From Roseibacillus persicicus (GTDB lineage Bacteria; Verrucomicrobiota; Verrucomicrobiia; Verrucomicrobiales; Akkermansiaceae): DNA of 64,000 bases. Both the position numbers and the translations under genes were made by a program. Under the pieces are notes generated by a model. That model had not been told where the DNA came from and ran no database searches. It worked only from the letters and a program-made list of their open reading frames with translations. Of this stretch, positions 26,862 through 36,788 are shown piece after piece (positions within the stretch are counted from its first letter, which is position 1; the number at the start of each line of letters is the position of its first letter). The DNA lies in assembly GCF_014651675.1 (NCBI RefSeq), contig NZ_BMXI01000005.1, positions 62,001-126,000 of the forward strand, read 5' to 3'.

Positions 26862-29800
26862 ATGAATCGTTTTGTTCGGTTTTCTGCCGCCGCATTGTTC
26901 GGTGCCTTCACTGTTGTCGCCAATTCCGCCGAGGTCTTGCTCAAAGAGATTCCGGAGGGAAGTTATTTCTCGGACGCCATCAATGCGGACTCGAATAAAG
27001 ATCCAAATACTTGGAATCCCGGGTTTCGAACAGCCTCTGCTGGGGGCTTTGTTTATCTAACCGGATGGACCAAAGGAACAGGGTCGGCTGACGATGGCTT
27101 TTTGTCCAAAGTCGATCCTGCGGGTTCGATCGTCTGGACCAAGACGATGAGAAGTGTTCTCGGTCAATCGTCGGTCTGGAAGGTCAACGACATTGAGGCG
27201 CTCAACGATCGTCTCTACGTCTGTGGAACCACCCAGACTCCATCGGGCGCCAATGGGAAGGCCTTTATCGCCAAGCTGACTCTTGATGGCACCCTCTTGG
27301 ATTACAGCCTGGCGGAAAGTCCCAACGGGGTGGCTCGCGGAAACGCGCTCGCCATCGGATCGGAGAACAATGCCGCAACCGTCACCTTGGTGGGGGATGC
27401 CCATGGAGACAAACTCACGGTCAAGCAGCAGCAAGCGGGGGCCAGTCCGGCGACGGTTTTCAGTGGAAACGGGACGAGAAGTTTGATGATTAGAGGATCG
27501 ACCACCAACCCCGATCAGAAGGATGCCTTTGTGGTGAGATTCGACGAAAATCTGCAAGCGACTTGGGCCACGACTTTCGGAAACGATGATTTTAGTAGAA
27601 ATTTCTTTGGGACTACTGCTACTGCAGTGGCAGCGGACAATACTGGGGCAATTTTCGTAGCGTTGGTCACCGATACGGCGAATACTTCGGTAGAAGAAGA
27701 TACCCGTGCCATCTTCACCAGCAACGGGACGCGCACCGCGGCCTATCTCGACCCCAACGGAGTGGAGCAGTATCGGGGTTTCGAGTCAGTCAGGAGCGGC
27801 ACGGTTTTCGCGAACGATTTCGACTCATACGGCGGTTCGTTGAGTATCATCTATCGCATCGATCCCGTGCGAGGAAGCGCAACGAGCGAGATTACCCACC
27901 ACTTCCACCCCATCAAACTGGAAGGGGGAGACGACGGCTCTCATGCGCGCGTTGCAGAGATGGCTTACTCCGATGGTTCGCTCTTTGTGGCTGGTGAATT
28001 CAAGAAATGGTTGCGCCCCAACTCCTCAACAGACGGAGCGGAGCCCAATGACGCGGCTCGGATTGATAGTGTGGATGGGAGTATGGACATTTGGGTGGGC
28101 AAGCTTTCCGCTAACAACCTCGCGTATTCAAGTTTCCGAGTTTACAATTCCTCAGCCGATGATCTGGTGGCCGGGATTACGATGGGAAGTGATCAGTCCC
28201 TTTATCTTTCTGGGGTGGCCGGGGGAGCGTTGAGCACTCGTGGCTTTGTCGATGGAGCAGGAACGCTTGTTTCAGCCTCGGTCGGGAACAACTCTTCCAA
28301 GGCTCACCTCTTTTGGCAAAAGTTATCGACCACCGACCTTTCGCCCTCTGCAAGTTGGCACGTGGCTCCGGTTGAGGATACGAATGCGAGTATCTCGCCT
28401 CCCACAGTCCAGCGGGTGGCCTCTCTCGGGGTGACCGGTAATACCGTCGTGATTGCTGGTTCGTGGAAGGATGGAGATCTCACCCTCGGACCCGATTCCG
28501 CCACTCGCAAAACACTTGAGGGAAGCAATAGTGAACACAAGGGCTTCGTGGGTTTCATGTCGAGTGCGGGAGACTTCCTGGAAGAAGTGCAAATCGCCAT
28601 CAACTCGGAGTTCGGGAATCCGACTCCGCACGGTGGTCCTTCCGGTTCCAACGCGTCGGTCGCAACCGTTGCGGCAGGTCGCGCCATCGCGGCAACCGTT
28701 CCCCATGTTGTCTATGAGGATGTCAATGGCAACATTCTCGATTCCGCCAACTCGGATGCCATTCGCCGCTATGCGGTGACGCGCCGGGTGAATACCGGCT
28801 ACCAGTTCCGCAACTCGACACAGAACGGAACCGCAAATTCGGTGACCTTCGTCGCAAGTGGAGATACCGAGTTGACCTTCCTTTGGCGAACCGAGCATGC
28901 GGTTCAGATTTCTTCCGAACTCTCGGGTGTCGATGGCTTGAGTTCGGTCTCGGCTGGGAGTCCGAGTCCAGTGGTGAACAAGCACTGGTTCGTGGAAGGC
29001 GAATCGATGGTGGCATCCATCAATGGTTGGGAGAGCGATCCTGATCAAACGGGCGTTCGCTGGCGATCGCTTGGCTTTGCCGCTGAGGGAGTAGTGGCGG
29101 AGGCTGCGGGGGTAGTGAGTGGAAGCTGGTATCAGTGGACCGACCTGCAAAATCGGCAGCAAACCGCTGAGATTGTAGTCAATGGTCCCGGGAAGCTGTC
29201 CTGGCTTTGGAGAAAAGAGTATCGCATGCGGCAGGCGGTCAATTCCTCGGTGGCGGAAGAGAGTCCAACGACCACGTGGACCGATCACAATGTTCTGCCC
29301 GCCGACTTCGAGGCCGCGGCCTCGGTGTTCTCTCGCAACACGTTTTCGGATAACTCCTATCAATACGCCTACTTTCCGATTCGAGTCACCCGCAATGAGA
29401 TCCATATCACTTTCAACGAAGGGGCCCCGCCTGAGAAGTTGAGGATTCGGGTCGCGGACGAGTTTCACGGCTGGGGTGACGAGTATCTCATCGATGTTCC
29501 CGCGGGAACACAAGCTGGCGGAACCGTCACGCTGCCTTTCACGAGTTTAGCAGGCAAGTGGTTCGAGGTAATTGGCGAGGACAGCGAGGGCAACCCCAAG
29601 TCTAACAAGTCTTCGCAATGGGAGCTGCGCAAGCAGGGTTCGACGCGTAATCGCGTCTTGACCGGAGTGGGGGAGATTTGGGTAGCCGCGAACAAGCCCG
29701 TGACCGTTTCTGCTCCCACAGAGGTCGACAGCGGATTGAGCACCTTGAGTCTGAAGGGATACTACTTGGGGCAAGGCGATATCACCCCGAGCGAAGCGCT

Positions 29801-32800
29801 GAATGTCTCTAGCAAAACCTTTAGAATCACGGAGCCCTCCGGCATCACTTGGGATTATGCGCGGGCGATTTATCCGGAGACCGTTTCCGTCGGATCTACT
29901 CTCACCTTTGCCGGAGTAACCGGAGCAGACGGAGGACGTATCGATACCAGCACTCCTCCCGTGGCGGGAAATGTTTCCACGGGGCCGGACGGCAGCACCT
30001 TCGAGACGATGCAGATTTGGGATGAGGTGCAGAACAAGCTCTTCGTGCTGCAGCCTGGCAAGTTCACGGTCGAGTTCGTAAATAGTGCCGCGCCGGATGA
30101 TGCGGCGAAGAACATCATCGTCGAGGTCACAGTCGATTGGCCGAGTGAGCCGGACTATACCCACATCATCGAGACGCCAGCAGTGGACTTGGATGAGAGC
30201 GCTGCCGATGGAACTTCCTTTGTCCGTCTGGCCCATACCGAAAGCCGCGCCACGGTGACTGGTTCGCAATTTTCTGCCGCTGAGTCCGGGCGCAGTATTC
30301 TCCTGTTTTCCCACCGGGCGAATGGAGAATCCAATGGCGACTTGGAGCGCGAATCTCTCTCGGTGAAAGTGGTGAACTCCATCCATTGGCAAGACTCCGC
30401 CGGGGAGATCCTGCTGCCCGCAACGGTGGGCGAAGCGGTTGCGTCTGGTGATCACGATGCCGAAGAAGTCGGGCACAATGGATATGTGGTGCAAGAGTTG
30501 GCCCCCGTGAATGGCAGTCTCTATGAAAGAGAAAGCCGGGAAGGCCCCATCTTCCCCGTGAACGCGGGAGTGAGCACAAGCCTCACCGCAGGATTGAGTT
30601 CAGGGCTAGTGACTCACTTTGCACTCAATGAAACCAGTGGAATGACCGCGAACGATGCCGCGACGGGGGCGAATGCGGTCTTCGCAAATGGAGTTCCAAC
30701 CTGGTTGTCGCCAGGGATCGACTTTTCCAATACCTATCTCTCTGCACCGGGAGGCGTCGGCAATCTTTCGGGTGATCTGCTCACGATTGCGGCTCGAATC
30801 CGTCCTGATGCCTTCATCGAGTGGGGTGGGATTGTGAGCAAGGGCAATGAACGGAGCACCTATGCGCTGACCACCACCGCTGCGGGTAAGATTCGCCTGG
30901 CGGTGAACTACAATCAGCAGAGCGGGAACGGGTCCTCACCGCATGCTCATTGGGACTCCAACGCGACGCTGGAGTTGGGTCAGCACTATCACGTTGCGGT
31001 CACCTATGATGGCTCCGCAGTTCGTTTTTATGTCGATGGAAAGCTGGACCGCGAGGTGGTGCCGAGCCAACCGATTCATTTTGTAGCCTCGAACGAGGTC
31101 TTGACCTTGGGTGTCGAACTGCCGGGAGGCGACGAGTTCTTTCATGGGGTGATTTCCGATGCGCGGGTCTACGATCGGGCTTTGACGCCTGCCGAGTTGT
31201 TCTTGCTCTCTTCCGAGGAGGAATTGCCGGACCGTTCCTTTTCGATCGCGTGGTATCGGGTGCAGGATGAGATTCGCTGGCCTTACGTGGCGCGAAACTA
31301 TCAGCCGGAGTGGCCCTCCGCCACGGATCGAATCGTTATCGCCAGCCGCTTGGGTAGTGAAGGCTTGTCTCAGTCGGGGCAGGAGCAGCCTCAGTTCGGA
31401 GAAGATTGGGTCAATCCGGTTGTTTACCAGCAAGCGGATCCTGCCCTCATGGGATACAATCCCAACGAGGAACACGCCCTCGTGGCTTCGTCCTTTTCAG
31501 ACGCGACCCGTTCGGCGGTCTTTGCCTTGCGCAATGATCTGAACCAACCGTTCGGCAGTGAGCCCTACGTCCTGGTGCAGTATGAAGATGTGAGCACTCC
31601 TTCCAATCCCGTGGCCAAGATGAAGGTCTATTCGATTGAAGAGGAAGACGCGACCACCACGGATTCGCGCCTCCCTTCGTTCAATCAGACTTACACCTAT
31701 TTCTATCAGAACGAGGCAGGCTTGCGGCTCAGCCCGCCCCACCCGCTGGACACCGTGATCGGAGCCTCGGCCATTCCGGAGGAGACGGAAGGGTTCAATG
31801 TCGATGGTCGCATTGCCTATTACGAGGATAAGAATAACATGCCGTGGTGTGTCTCGGGCGATACGGATGCGGCGGCCGATGTGGAGGTGGCGTGGCATTA
31901 CCCTCTTAGGGCGGATTTCTGGCATCCGACCGCAGAAGCGGGCGAGGCGGTTTCGTTCGGAAACATCAATGTCTCGCGTCCTCGCAATGTCAGCTACAAC
32001 ACGATTTGGCCGACTGACGTTCCCGTTTTGAAAGCAGGGGAGACTTTGACTTTCTCAGGCGGAGAGTATGCCACCGATAACAGCACGGCAGACCCAAAGC
32101 CCAGCGGCTTGCCCCAAGCTGTGTCTTGGCAGAGTGCAAAGCAGGTGTTCGACGAGGCCAACGTGGATCTCACTCCCGCCGAGCTCGACAACAACTACCT
32201 CGCGCGCGTCTTTCCGGCTCTGACCAGCCACTCGGTTCCACTGGCGCTCACTGCTGTGCCTGACGCGCTGCAGCCTGCTGCGGGGAAGGTCATCGTCGAC
32301 GGGTTGGTTTGGCACTTCAAGGATCTGCCTGCGAGTCTGCAAGATCGGATCTATTACGACACCACCACTCAGACTTTGGAAGTCAGGGGGCTTCTCAACG
32401 GACGGACTTTGGGTGATGGCGACTTGCTCAGCACGCCCGGCGCTCAGACAATCTTGCAGACTAACGTTCTCACCGAGAGCGACGAGTTGCTGGTAAAGGG
32501 TCTTTCCTCCAGCGTTGATTGGACGAATGCGGTGGCGGCCTTGGCGCAAACTTCACGCGACCCGAACGAAACGCTGGTGACCGATTCTCTGGGGATCGGA
32601 CTGGATAGCGGCACTCTGGGAATCGAGCCGGCCAACAACTTCGGCCCCGGGGTGGTGGTCGTGACCAATCCCGGGCTGCAGCGTTCGGGATCGGAAGGCG
32701 GGTATATCACCATTGCGGAAAATGACTCAGCGGACCTTCCTGATAGTCCGGTCGCGATGCATGTGATTCGGGTGACGCCTGAGAAGTATCGGGGATCCAT

Positions 32801-35800
32801 TGCGGTCTTGGAGCCTTCCAATGTCTTTGATGAAAAGGTGACTCTTCGCCACACTGCGGACTTCGGTGGCGATGTGGATGACCTCTATTTCGAGTGGATT
32901 CTGCGCGAGGAAGATGGAGTCGAGCTCAATCCCCCTGGAGTGACCAAGCCGACTGCGACGGTCTCGACGAATAGCGGAGACTGGACGGACTTTATGTCTG
33001 CGGTGGGTGCCTTCGAGGTTCAGCTGAGCGGCTCGGGTCCGGTTTTGATTCAAGACAATCTCGCCTTTACCCGTTACCGTCACAAGGACGACAACGGTGC
33101 GGTGGCATCCAATTGGAGTGCTTGGGCGGGAGCGGCGAATAGTCGTCCCCCCAACTTCGACTCGCCTTCCGTCGATACCGATGAGGCCTATGTCGCGCAG
33201 TTGGTTCCGGGGTGGATTAAGCGGGTAGCGGCTGCAGTGAACTTGTTCGATGCCCGTTTCACGGACTTTGGCAACAGTGATGCTCCCGCCACCTACACGA
33301 GTGCGATTCAGCAAGCGGGACAGCGGTTCGAGGGAGCCGTCGCCTTCAATCCCGACAAAGATGCCATCGAGAGCGTGGGTCTGATCGAACTTTATCAGAC
33401 TGTTCTCGACCGAGCGGAAGACTTCACCATCGCGACCCAGCAGGGGAGTGTGGGGGTGAATACTGCTCTCCTGAATGCGGCCAATCGAATTGGGGGGCTT
33501 TACACTTTGTTAGGAAACGAGGCCTATTCGGATGCGCTCGATCCCTTGATTGGCTTTGCCACCGTGGGAGGGGAGTTCGGTTCTTTGGCCCCCACTATTC
33601 ATGCTTTCGAAAACCAAACTGCTGGTCTCCTGGACGAGGAGCTTTCCCTCCTGCGGGGACGCGCGGAAGTGGGAGCGAGACCTTCCTACAATCGCCTGAT
33701 TTGGAACTTCACCAATGGTTCAGGCGAGGCCGCCTATGTGATGAACTATGGCATCAACGACCTCACTGAAGACGGACTGCTGGACGATGAGGACGCCCGC
33801 CGACTCTATCCGCAAGGCCACGGCGATGCCTGGGGTCACTATACGATGGCGCTGAAAGGCTACTACGATCTGGCGAGCAACGTGAACTTTTCCTGGAGCG
33901 CACGCAGCGAGAAATACAATATCGATGGCATCGTTCTGGATATCGATTATCAGGACGAACGGGCCTTCGCTCGATCGGCAGCTGCCCGCGCGCGTTGTGG
34001 TGCGGAGTTGGTGGACCTCAGCTATCGCTCGGCCTACACCGAGAACCCCGACGGTCAGTGGCAGGGATATCAAGACGTGGATACGGATCGGGCTTGGGGA
34101 GTCTTTGAGACTGCGCAGCGTTCGGGTTCTGCCGCCTTTTGCGATTGGGTATTTGTCAATGCCATGCTGCCCGCCGAAGAGACCGATCCGAACAAGACCG
34201 GGATCGCAAAAGTGGATCGCACCACCGTGGCGGAGATTGCCGACATAGCTCAACAGGCCAATCAGATTCAGGCTCATCTGAATGCTGCGGATCAAGGATT
34301 GAACCCCGCCGGATTGAATCCTGATAGCATTCCCTTCGATATCGATCCCGTCTTGGCGGACCGGACCCATGAGGAGTCCGCCACCCACTTCGAGCAAGTC
34401 TATCAGCGGGCTACCCGAGCGGCGGGAAATACCAAGAAGACCTTCGACTACGCCAATGGCATCGCCTCCCAGCTTCGCCAAACGGAAGCCACCAGCGAGA
34501 CTCTTCGTCAGAATGCCATCGACCAGGATCGGAGCTTGCGGAATCAAATGATCGAAGTCTTCGGCACCCCTTACGCAGGGATGATTGGCACGGGCAAAGC
34601 CTATCCCGAAGGCTATGTGGGTCCCGACATCTACCTGTGGATGTATGTCGACGTCCTTTCGGCAGGAGCCGATATTCTGCCGGACCTGAGCGAGACCACG
34701 GTAGCGACCACCATCCCAGCGGGGCTGAGAAATCTCGCCTCGGACACGAATCCCTTCCTTGCGGGTGGGGTCGGGGTCGACGACTTGTTGCGCGATACGG
34801 TGTCCGCCTATTTTCCCAATGATGTCAATCTGCCAGCGGTGACGCCGGGCGAGATTCAGCTGAACCTTCCTCGTCGCTCCTCAGGCTATGGCTTGGTGGC
34901 GCCGGATTCTTGGGGAGAGAGACAAAGCCCCGGTGAGATCCAGGCATCCATTCAGGAACTGGTGCAAGCCGAGTGGCGGGTGCGCAATGCGGTTGCTCTC
35001 TATCAGGCGCAGGGCGATGACTTCAAACAGCTGCTACGCAAGTTCGAGTTGAAGAGCGGAATCGCAGCCGACCGCATCGAGATCGTGTCGGAGGCTCATG
35101 ACGATCGAGCCGTTCTAACAGGGGCCGCGACCGGAGCCTTTGCGGCAGCGGGTGCGGCGAGTCTGGTGGCGGACTTTACCGATGATACCTTTGATGCACT
35201 CAATGAAGCTCTGCCGAAGATTGTCGGTCTTTCCAACGATGCCACCGCACCGGCCAGGGGAATCATTGGAACTTTAAAAGCCAATCTTTCCAACATCGCC
35301 AAGGGTGTTTCTCTTGCGGCCCAGATTGCCCAGTATCGTCTGGAGATCGAAGCGGATCAGGTTTTGGAGGAAATGGATCGTCAGCTTCTAACCGAAGATC
35401 TGAAGTCCGAACTGATCGACATCTTGGATGAAATACAAGTGCTGGTAAATTCCGAGGCAGTGCTTCTCTGGGAGTTGGTTGATACAGTGGAATCGATGCG
35501 CAGCGCGAGCGACCGGGTGCGCATGAGCATCGAGAAAGGACAGGCACTGCTCACCGAGCGAACGGTCTTCAACCAACGGGTCGCTTCCACCACGACGCAA
35601 CAGCGCTACGAAGACTACACCTTCCGCATCTTCCACAATGAGGCCTTGCGCAAGTATCGCTCCTCCTTCGACCTCGCGACCCGCTATGCCTATCTCGCGG
35701 GCAAAGCCTATCAGTATGAACTGAACTTGCCCGACAATCACTCGGCCAATGCTTCTCCGCTGCTGTCCGCGTTGATGCGCGAGCGCACCTTGGGGGAGTG

Positions 35801-36767
35801 GGATGGTGAGGAACCTGTCATTGGCGCGGGCGGGATCGCCGAGCAGTTGGCAGTGCTGGCGACCAACTACGAGACCTTGAAAGGGCAGTTGGGCTTCAAC
35901 AATCCGGACAGCAATACCGCGGCGATCTCCTTGCGCCGCGAGTTGGCCCGGGTGGGGATGAGCACCCGCGTCAATCCCGATTGGCGAAACCAGTTGGAAA
36001 GCTGGCGGGTTCCTGACCTATGGAATTATGAGTATCAAAGCAACGGGGTGAACTATGGATATGTCTTCCGCCGTTACTGCCGTCCTTTTGCGCCGGAATC
36101 TGCTGGCGAGCAACCCGCTCTCGTCATTCCCTTTAGCTCCACTATCGAGGCTGGTAAAAACTGGTTTGGCCATCCGATTGCGGGTGGTGATCACTCCTTC
36201 AACTCCTCGAGCTTTTCGACCAAGATTCGTTCGGTTGGGATTCGCTTTGATAGCTACAACAACGTGGCACTCAGCCAGACACCGCAAGCGTATCTCATCC
36301 CGGTGGGATCCGATCAAATGTTCGTGCCCGATAGTCCGAGCTTGGAGCATCGGAGCTGGAACGTGGTGGACCAACGGATCCCCGCGCCGCTCGCCATTAC
36401 TCTTTCCGATCTGAACAGCACCACTTGGCAGCCGGCCACGGAGAGCAGTAGCGGCTACTTCAATGACCTGCGCAAGTTCTCGAGCTTCCGCGCCTATCAT
36501 GATGCCGGAGGATGGGCCGATGAGGAGATGCTCACGAATAGTCGTCTCATCGGGCGCAGTGTTTGGAACACCCAGTGGGTGCTGATCATTCCAAGCGCCA
36601 GTCTGTTAGCTGATTCCGCCAACCCCTCCGCGGGCATCGATACTTTGATTCATGGAGCCCCTCTGCCGGGCTTTGACCAAGAGTCCGCCGGGACTGACTT
36701 CCGCGATGGGGTCGGGGTGCGGGACATTCGACTTCTTCTTCAAACCTACAGCGTCAGTGGAAACTAG
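26862..36767 (+). CDS. Giant secreted protein (3301 aa) with propeller repeats and LamG domain
   Basis: A 3301-residue product with a signal peptide (MNRFVRFSAAALFGAFTVVA). Residues about 40-290 contain SBBP-like beta-propeller repeats (DGFLSKVDPAGSIVWTKTM, KAFIAKLTLDGTLL, DAFVVRFDENLQATWATTF). Residues about 1245-1450 form a LamG domain (RPDAFIEWGGIVSKG, VRFYVDGKLDREVV, FHGVISDARVYDRALTPAEL). From about residue 2100 to 3010 the sequence turns strongly helical, with long heptad-like stretches near 2500-2580 and 2805-2965. Cysteines are rare. There is no PEP-CTERM or autotransporter barrel at the C-terminus. Its position after the pseudopilin cassette suggests that it is a cargo of that system; function is unknown. 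Confidence 0.85.
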   Translation: MNRFVRFSAAALFGAFTVVANSAEVLLKEIPEGSYFSDAINADSNKDPNTWNPGFRTASAGGFVYLTGWTKGTGSADDGFLSKVDPAGSIVWTKTMRSVLGQSSVWKVNDIEALNDRLYVCGTTQTPSGANGKAFIAKLTLDGTLLDYSLAESPNGVARGNALAIGSENNAATVTLVGDAHGDKLTVKQQQAGASPATVFSGNGTRSLMIRGSTTNPDQKDAFVVRFDENLQATWATTFGNDDFSRNFFGTTATAVAADNTGAIFVALVTDTANTSVEEDTRAIFTSNGTRTAAYLDPNGVEQYRGFESVRSGTVFANDFDSYGGSLSIIYRIDPVRGSATSEITHHFHPIKLEGGDDGSHARVAEMAYSDGSLFVAGEFKKWLRPNSSTDGAEPNDAARIDSVDGSMDIWVGKLSANNLAYSSFRVYNSSADDLVAGITMGSDQSLYLSGVAGGALSTRGFVDGAGTLVSASVGNNSSKAHLFWQKLSTTDLSPSASWHVAPVEDTNASISPPTVQRVASLGVTGNTVVIAGSWKDGDLTLGPDSATRKTLEGSNSEHKGFVGFMSSAGDFLEEVQIAINSEFGNPTPHGGPSGSNASVATVAAGRAIAATVPHVVYEDVNGNILDSANSDAIRRYAVTRRVNTGYQFRNSTQNGTANSVTFVASGDTELTFLWRTEHAVQISSELSGVDGLSSVSAGSPSPVVNKHWFVEGESMVASINGWESDPDQTGVRWRSLGFAAEGVVAEAAGVVSGSWYQWTDLQNRQQTAEIVVNGPGKLSWLWRKEYRMRQAVNSSVAEESPTTTWTDHNVLPADFEAAASVFSRNTFSDNSYQYAYFPIRVTRNEIHITFNEGAPPEKLRIRVADEFHGWGDEYLIDVPAGTQAGGTVTLPFTSLAGKWFEVIGEDSEGNPKSNKSSQWELRKQGSTRNRVLTGVGEIWVAANKPVTVSAPTEVDSGLSTLSLKGYYLGQGDITPSEALNVSSKTFRITEPSGITWDYARAIYPETVSVGSTLTFAGVTGADGGRIDTSTPPVAGNVSTGPDGSTFETMQIWDEVQNKLFVLQPGKFTVEFVNSAAPDDAAKNIIVEVTVDWPSEPDYTHIIETPAVDLDESAADGTSFVRLAHTESRATVTGSQFSAAESGRSILLFSHRANGESNGDLERESLSVKVVNSIHWQDSAGEILLPATVGEAVASGDHDAEEVGHNGYVVQELAPVNGSLYERESREGPIFPVNAGVSTSLTAGLSSGLVTHFALNETSGMTANDAATGANAVFANGVPTWLSPGIDFSNTYLSAPGGVGNLSGDLLTIAARIRPDAFIEWGGIVSKGNERSTYALTTTAAGKIRLAVNYNQQSGNGSSPHAHWDSNATLELGQHYHVAVTYDGSAVRFYVDGKLDREVVPSQPIHFVASNEVLTLGVELPGGDEFFHGVISDARVYDRALTPAELFLLSSEEELPDRSFSIAWYRVQDEIRWPYVARNYQPEWPSATDRIVIASRLGSEGLSQSGQEQPQFGEDWVNPVVYQQADPALMGYNPNEEHALVASSFSDATRSAVFALRNDLNQPFGSEPYVLVQYEDVSTPSNPVAKMKVYSIEEEDATTTDSRLPSFNQTYTYFYQNEAGLRLSPPHPLDTVIGASAIPEETEGFNVDGRIAYYEDKNNMPWCVSGDTDAAADVEVAWHYPLRADFWHPTAEAGEAVSFGNINVSRPRNVSYNTIWPTDVPVLKAGETLTFSGGEYATDNSTADPKPSGLPQAVSWQSAKQVFDEANVDLTPAELDNNYLARVFPALTSHSVPLALTAVPDALQPAAGKVIVDGLVWHFKDLPASLQDRIYYDTTTQTLEVRGLLNGRTLGDGDLLSTPGAQTILQTNVLTESDELLVKGLSSSVDWTNAVAALAQTSRDPNETLVTDSLGIGLDSGTLGIEPANNFGPGVVVVTNPGLQRSGSEGGYITIAENDSADLPDSPVAMHVIRVTPEKYRGSIAVLEPSNVFDEKVTLRHTADFGGDVDDLYFEWILREEDGVELNPPGVTKPTATVSTNSGDWTDFMSAVGAFEVQLSGSGPVLIQDNLAFTRYRHKDDNGAVASNWSAWAGAANSRPPNFDSPSVDTDEAYVAQLVPGWIKRVAAAVNLFDARFTDFGNSDAPATYTSAIQQAGQRFEGAVAFNPDKDAIESVGLIELYQTVLDRAEDFTIATQQGSVGVNTALLNAANRIGGLYTLLGNEAYSDALDPLIGFATVGGEFGSLAPTIHAFENQTAGLLDEELSLLRGRAEVGARPSYNRLIWNFTNGSGEAAYVMNYGINDLTEDGLLDDEDARRLYPQGHGDAWGHYTMALKGYYDLASNVNFSWSARSEKYNIDGIVLDIDYQDERAFARSAAARARCGAELVDLSYRSAYTENPDGQWQGYQDVDTDRAWGVFETAQRSGSAAFCDWVFVNAMLPAEETDPNKTGIAKVDRTTVAEIADIAQQANQIQAHLNAADQGLNPAGLNPDSIPFDIDPVLADRTHEESATHFEQVYQRATRAAGNTKKTFDYANGIASQLRQTEATSETLRQNAIDQDRSLRNQMIEVFGTPYAGMIGTGKAYPEGYVGPDIYLWMYVDVLSAGADILPDLSETTVATTIPAGLRNLASDTNPFLAGGVGVDDLLRDTVSAYFPNDVNLPAVTPGEIQLNLPRRSSGYGLVAPDSWGERQSPGEIQASIQELVQAEWRVRNAVALYQAQGDDFKQLLRKFELKSGIAADRIEIVSEAHDDRAVLTGAATGAFAAAGAASLVADFTDDTFDALNEALPKIVGLSNDATAPARGIIGTLKANLSNIAKGVSLAAQIAQYRLEIEADQVLEEMDRQLLTEDLKSELIDILDEIQVLVNSEAVLLWELVDTVESMRSASDRVRMSIEKGQALLTERTVFNQRVASTTTQQRYEDYTFRIFHNEALRKYRSSFDLATRYAYLAGKAYQYELNLPDNHSANASPLLSALMRERTLGEWDGEEPVIGAGGIAEQLAVLATNYETLKGQLGFNNPDSNTAAISLRRELARVGMSTRVNPDWRNQLESWRVPDLWNYEYQSNGVNYGYVFRRYCRPFAPESAGEQPALVIPFSSTIEAGKNWFGHPIAGGDHSFNSSSFSTKIRSVGIRFDSYNNVALSQTPQAYLIPVGSDQMFVPDSPSLEHRSWNVVDQRIPAPLAITLSDLNSTTWQPATESSSGYFNDLRKFSSFRAYHDAGGWADEEMLTNSRLIGRSVWNTQWVLIIPSASLLADSANPSAGIDTLIHGAPLPGFDQESAGTDFRDGVGVRDIRLLLQTYSVSGN

Positions 36768-36788
36768 GACCCGAAACCTGCCAACATC

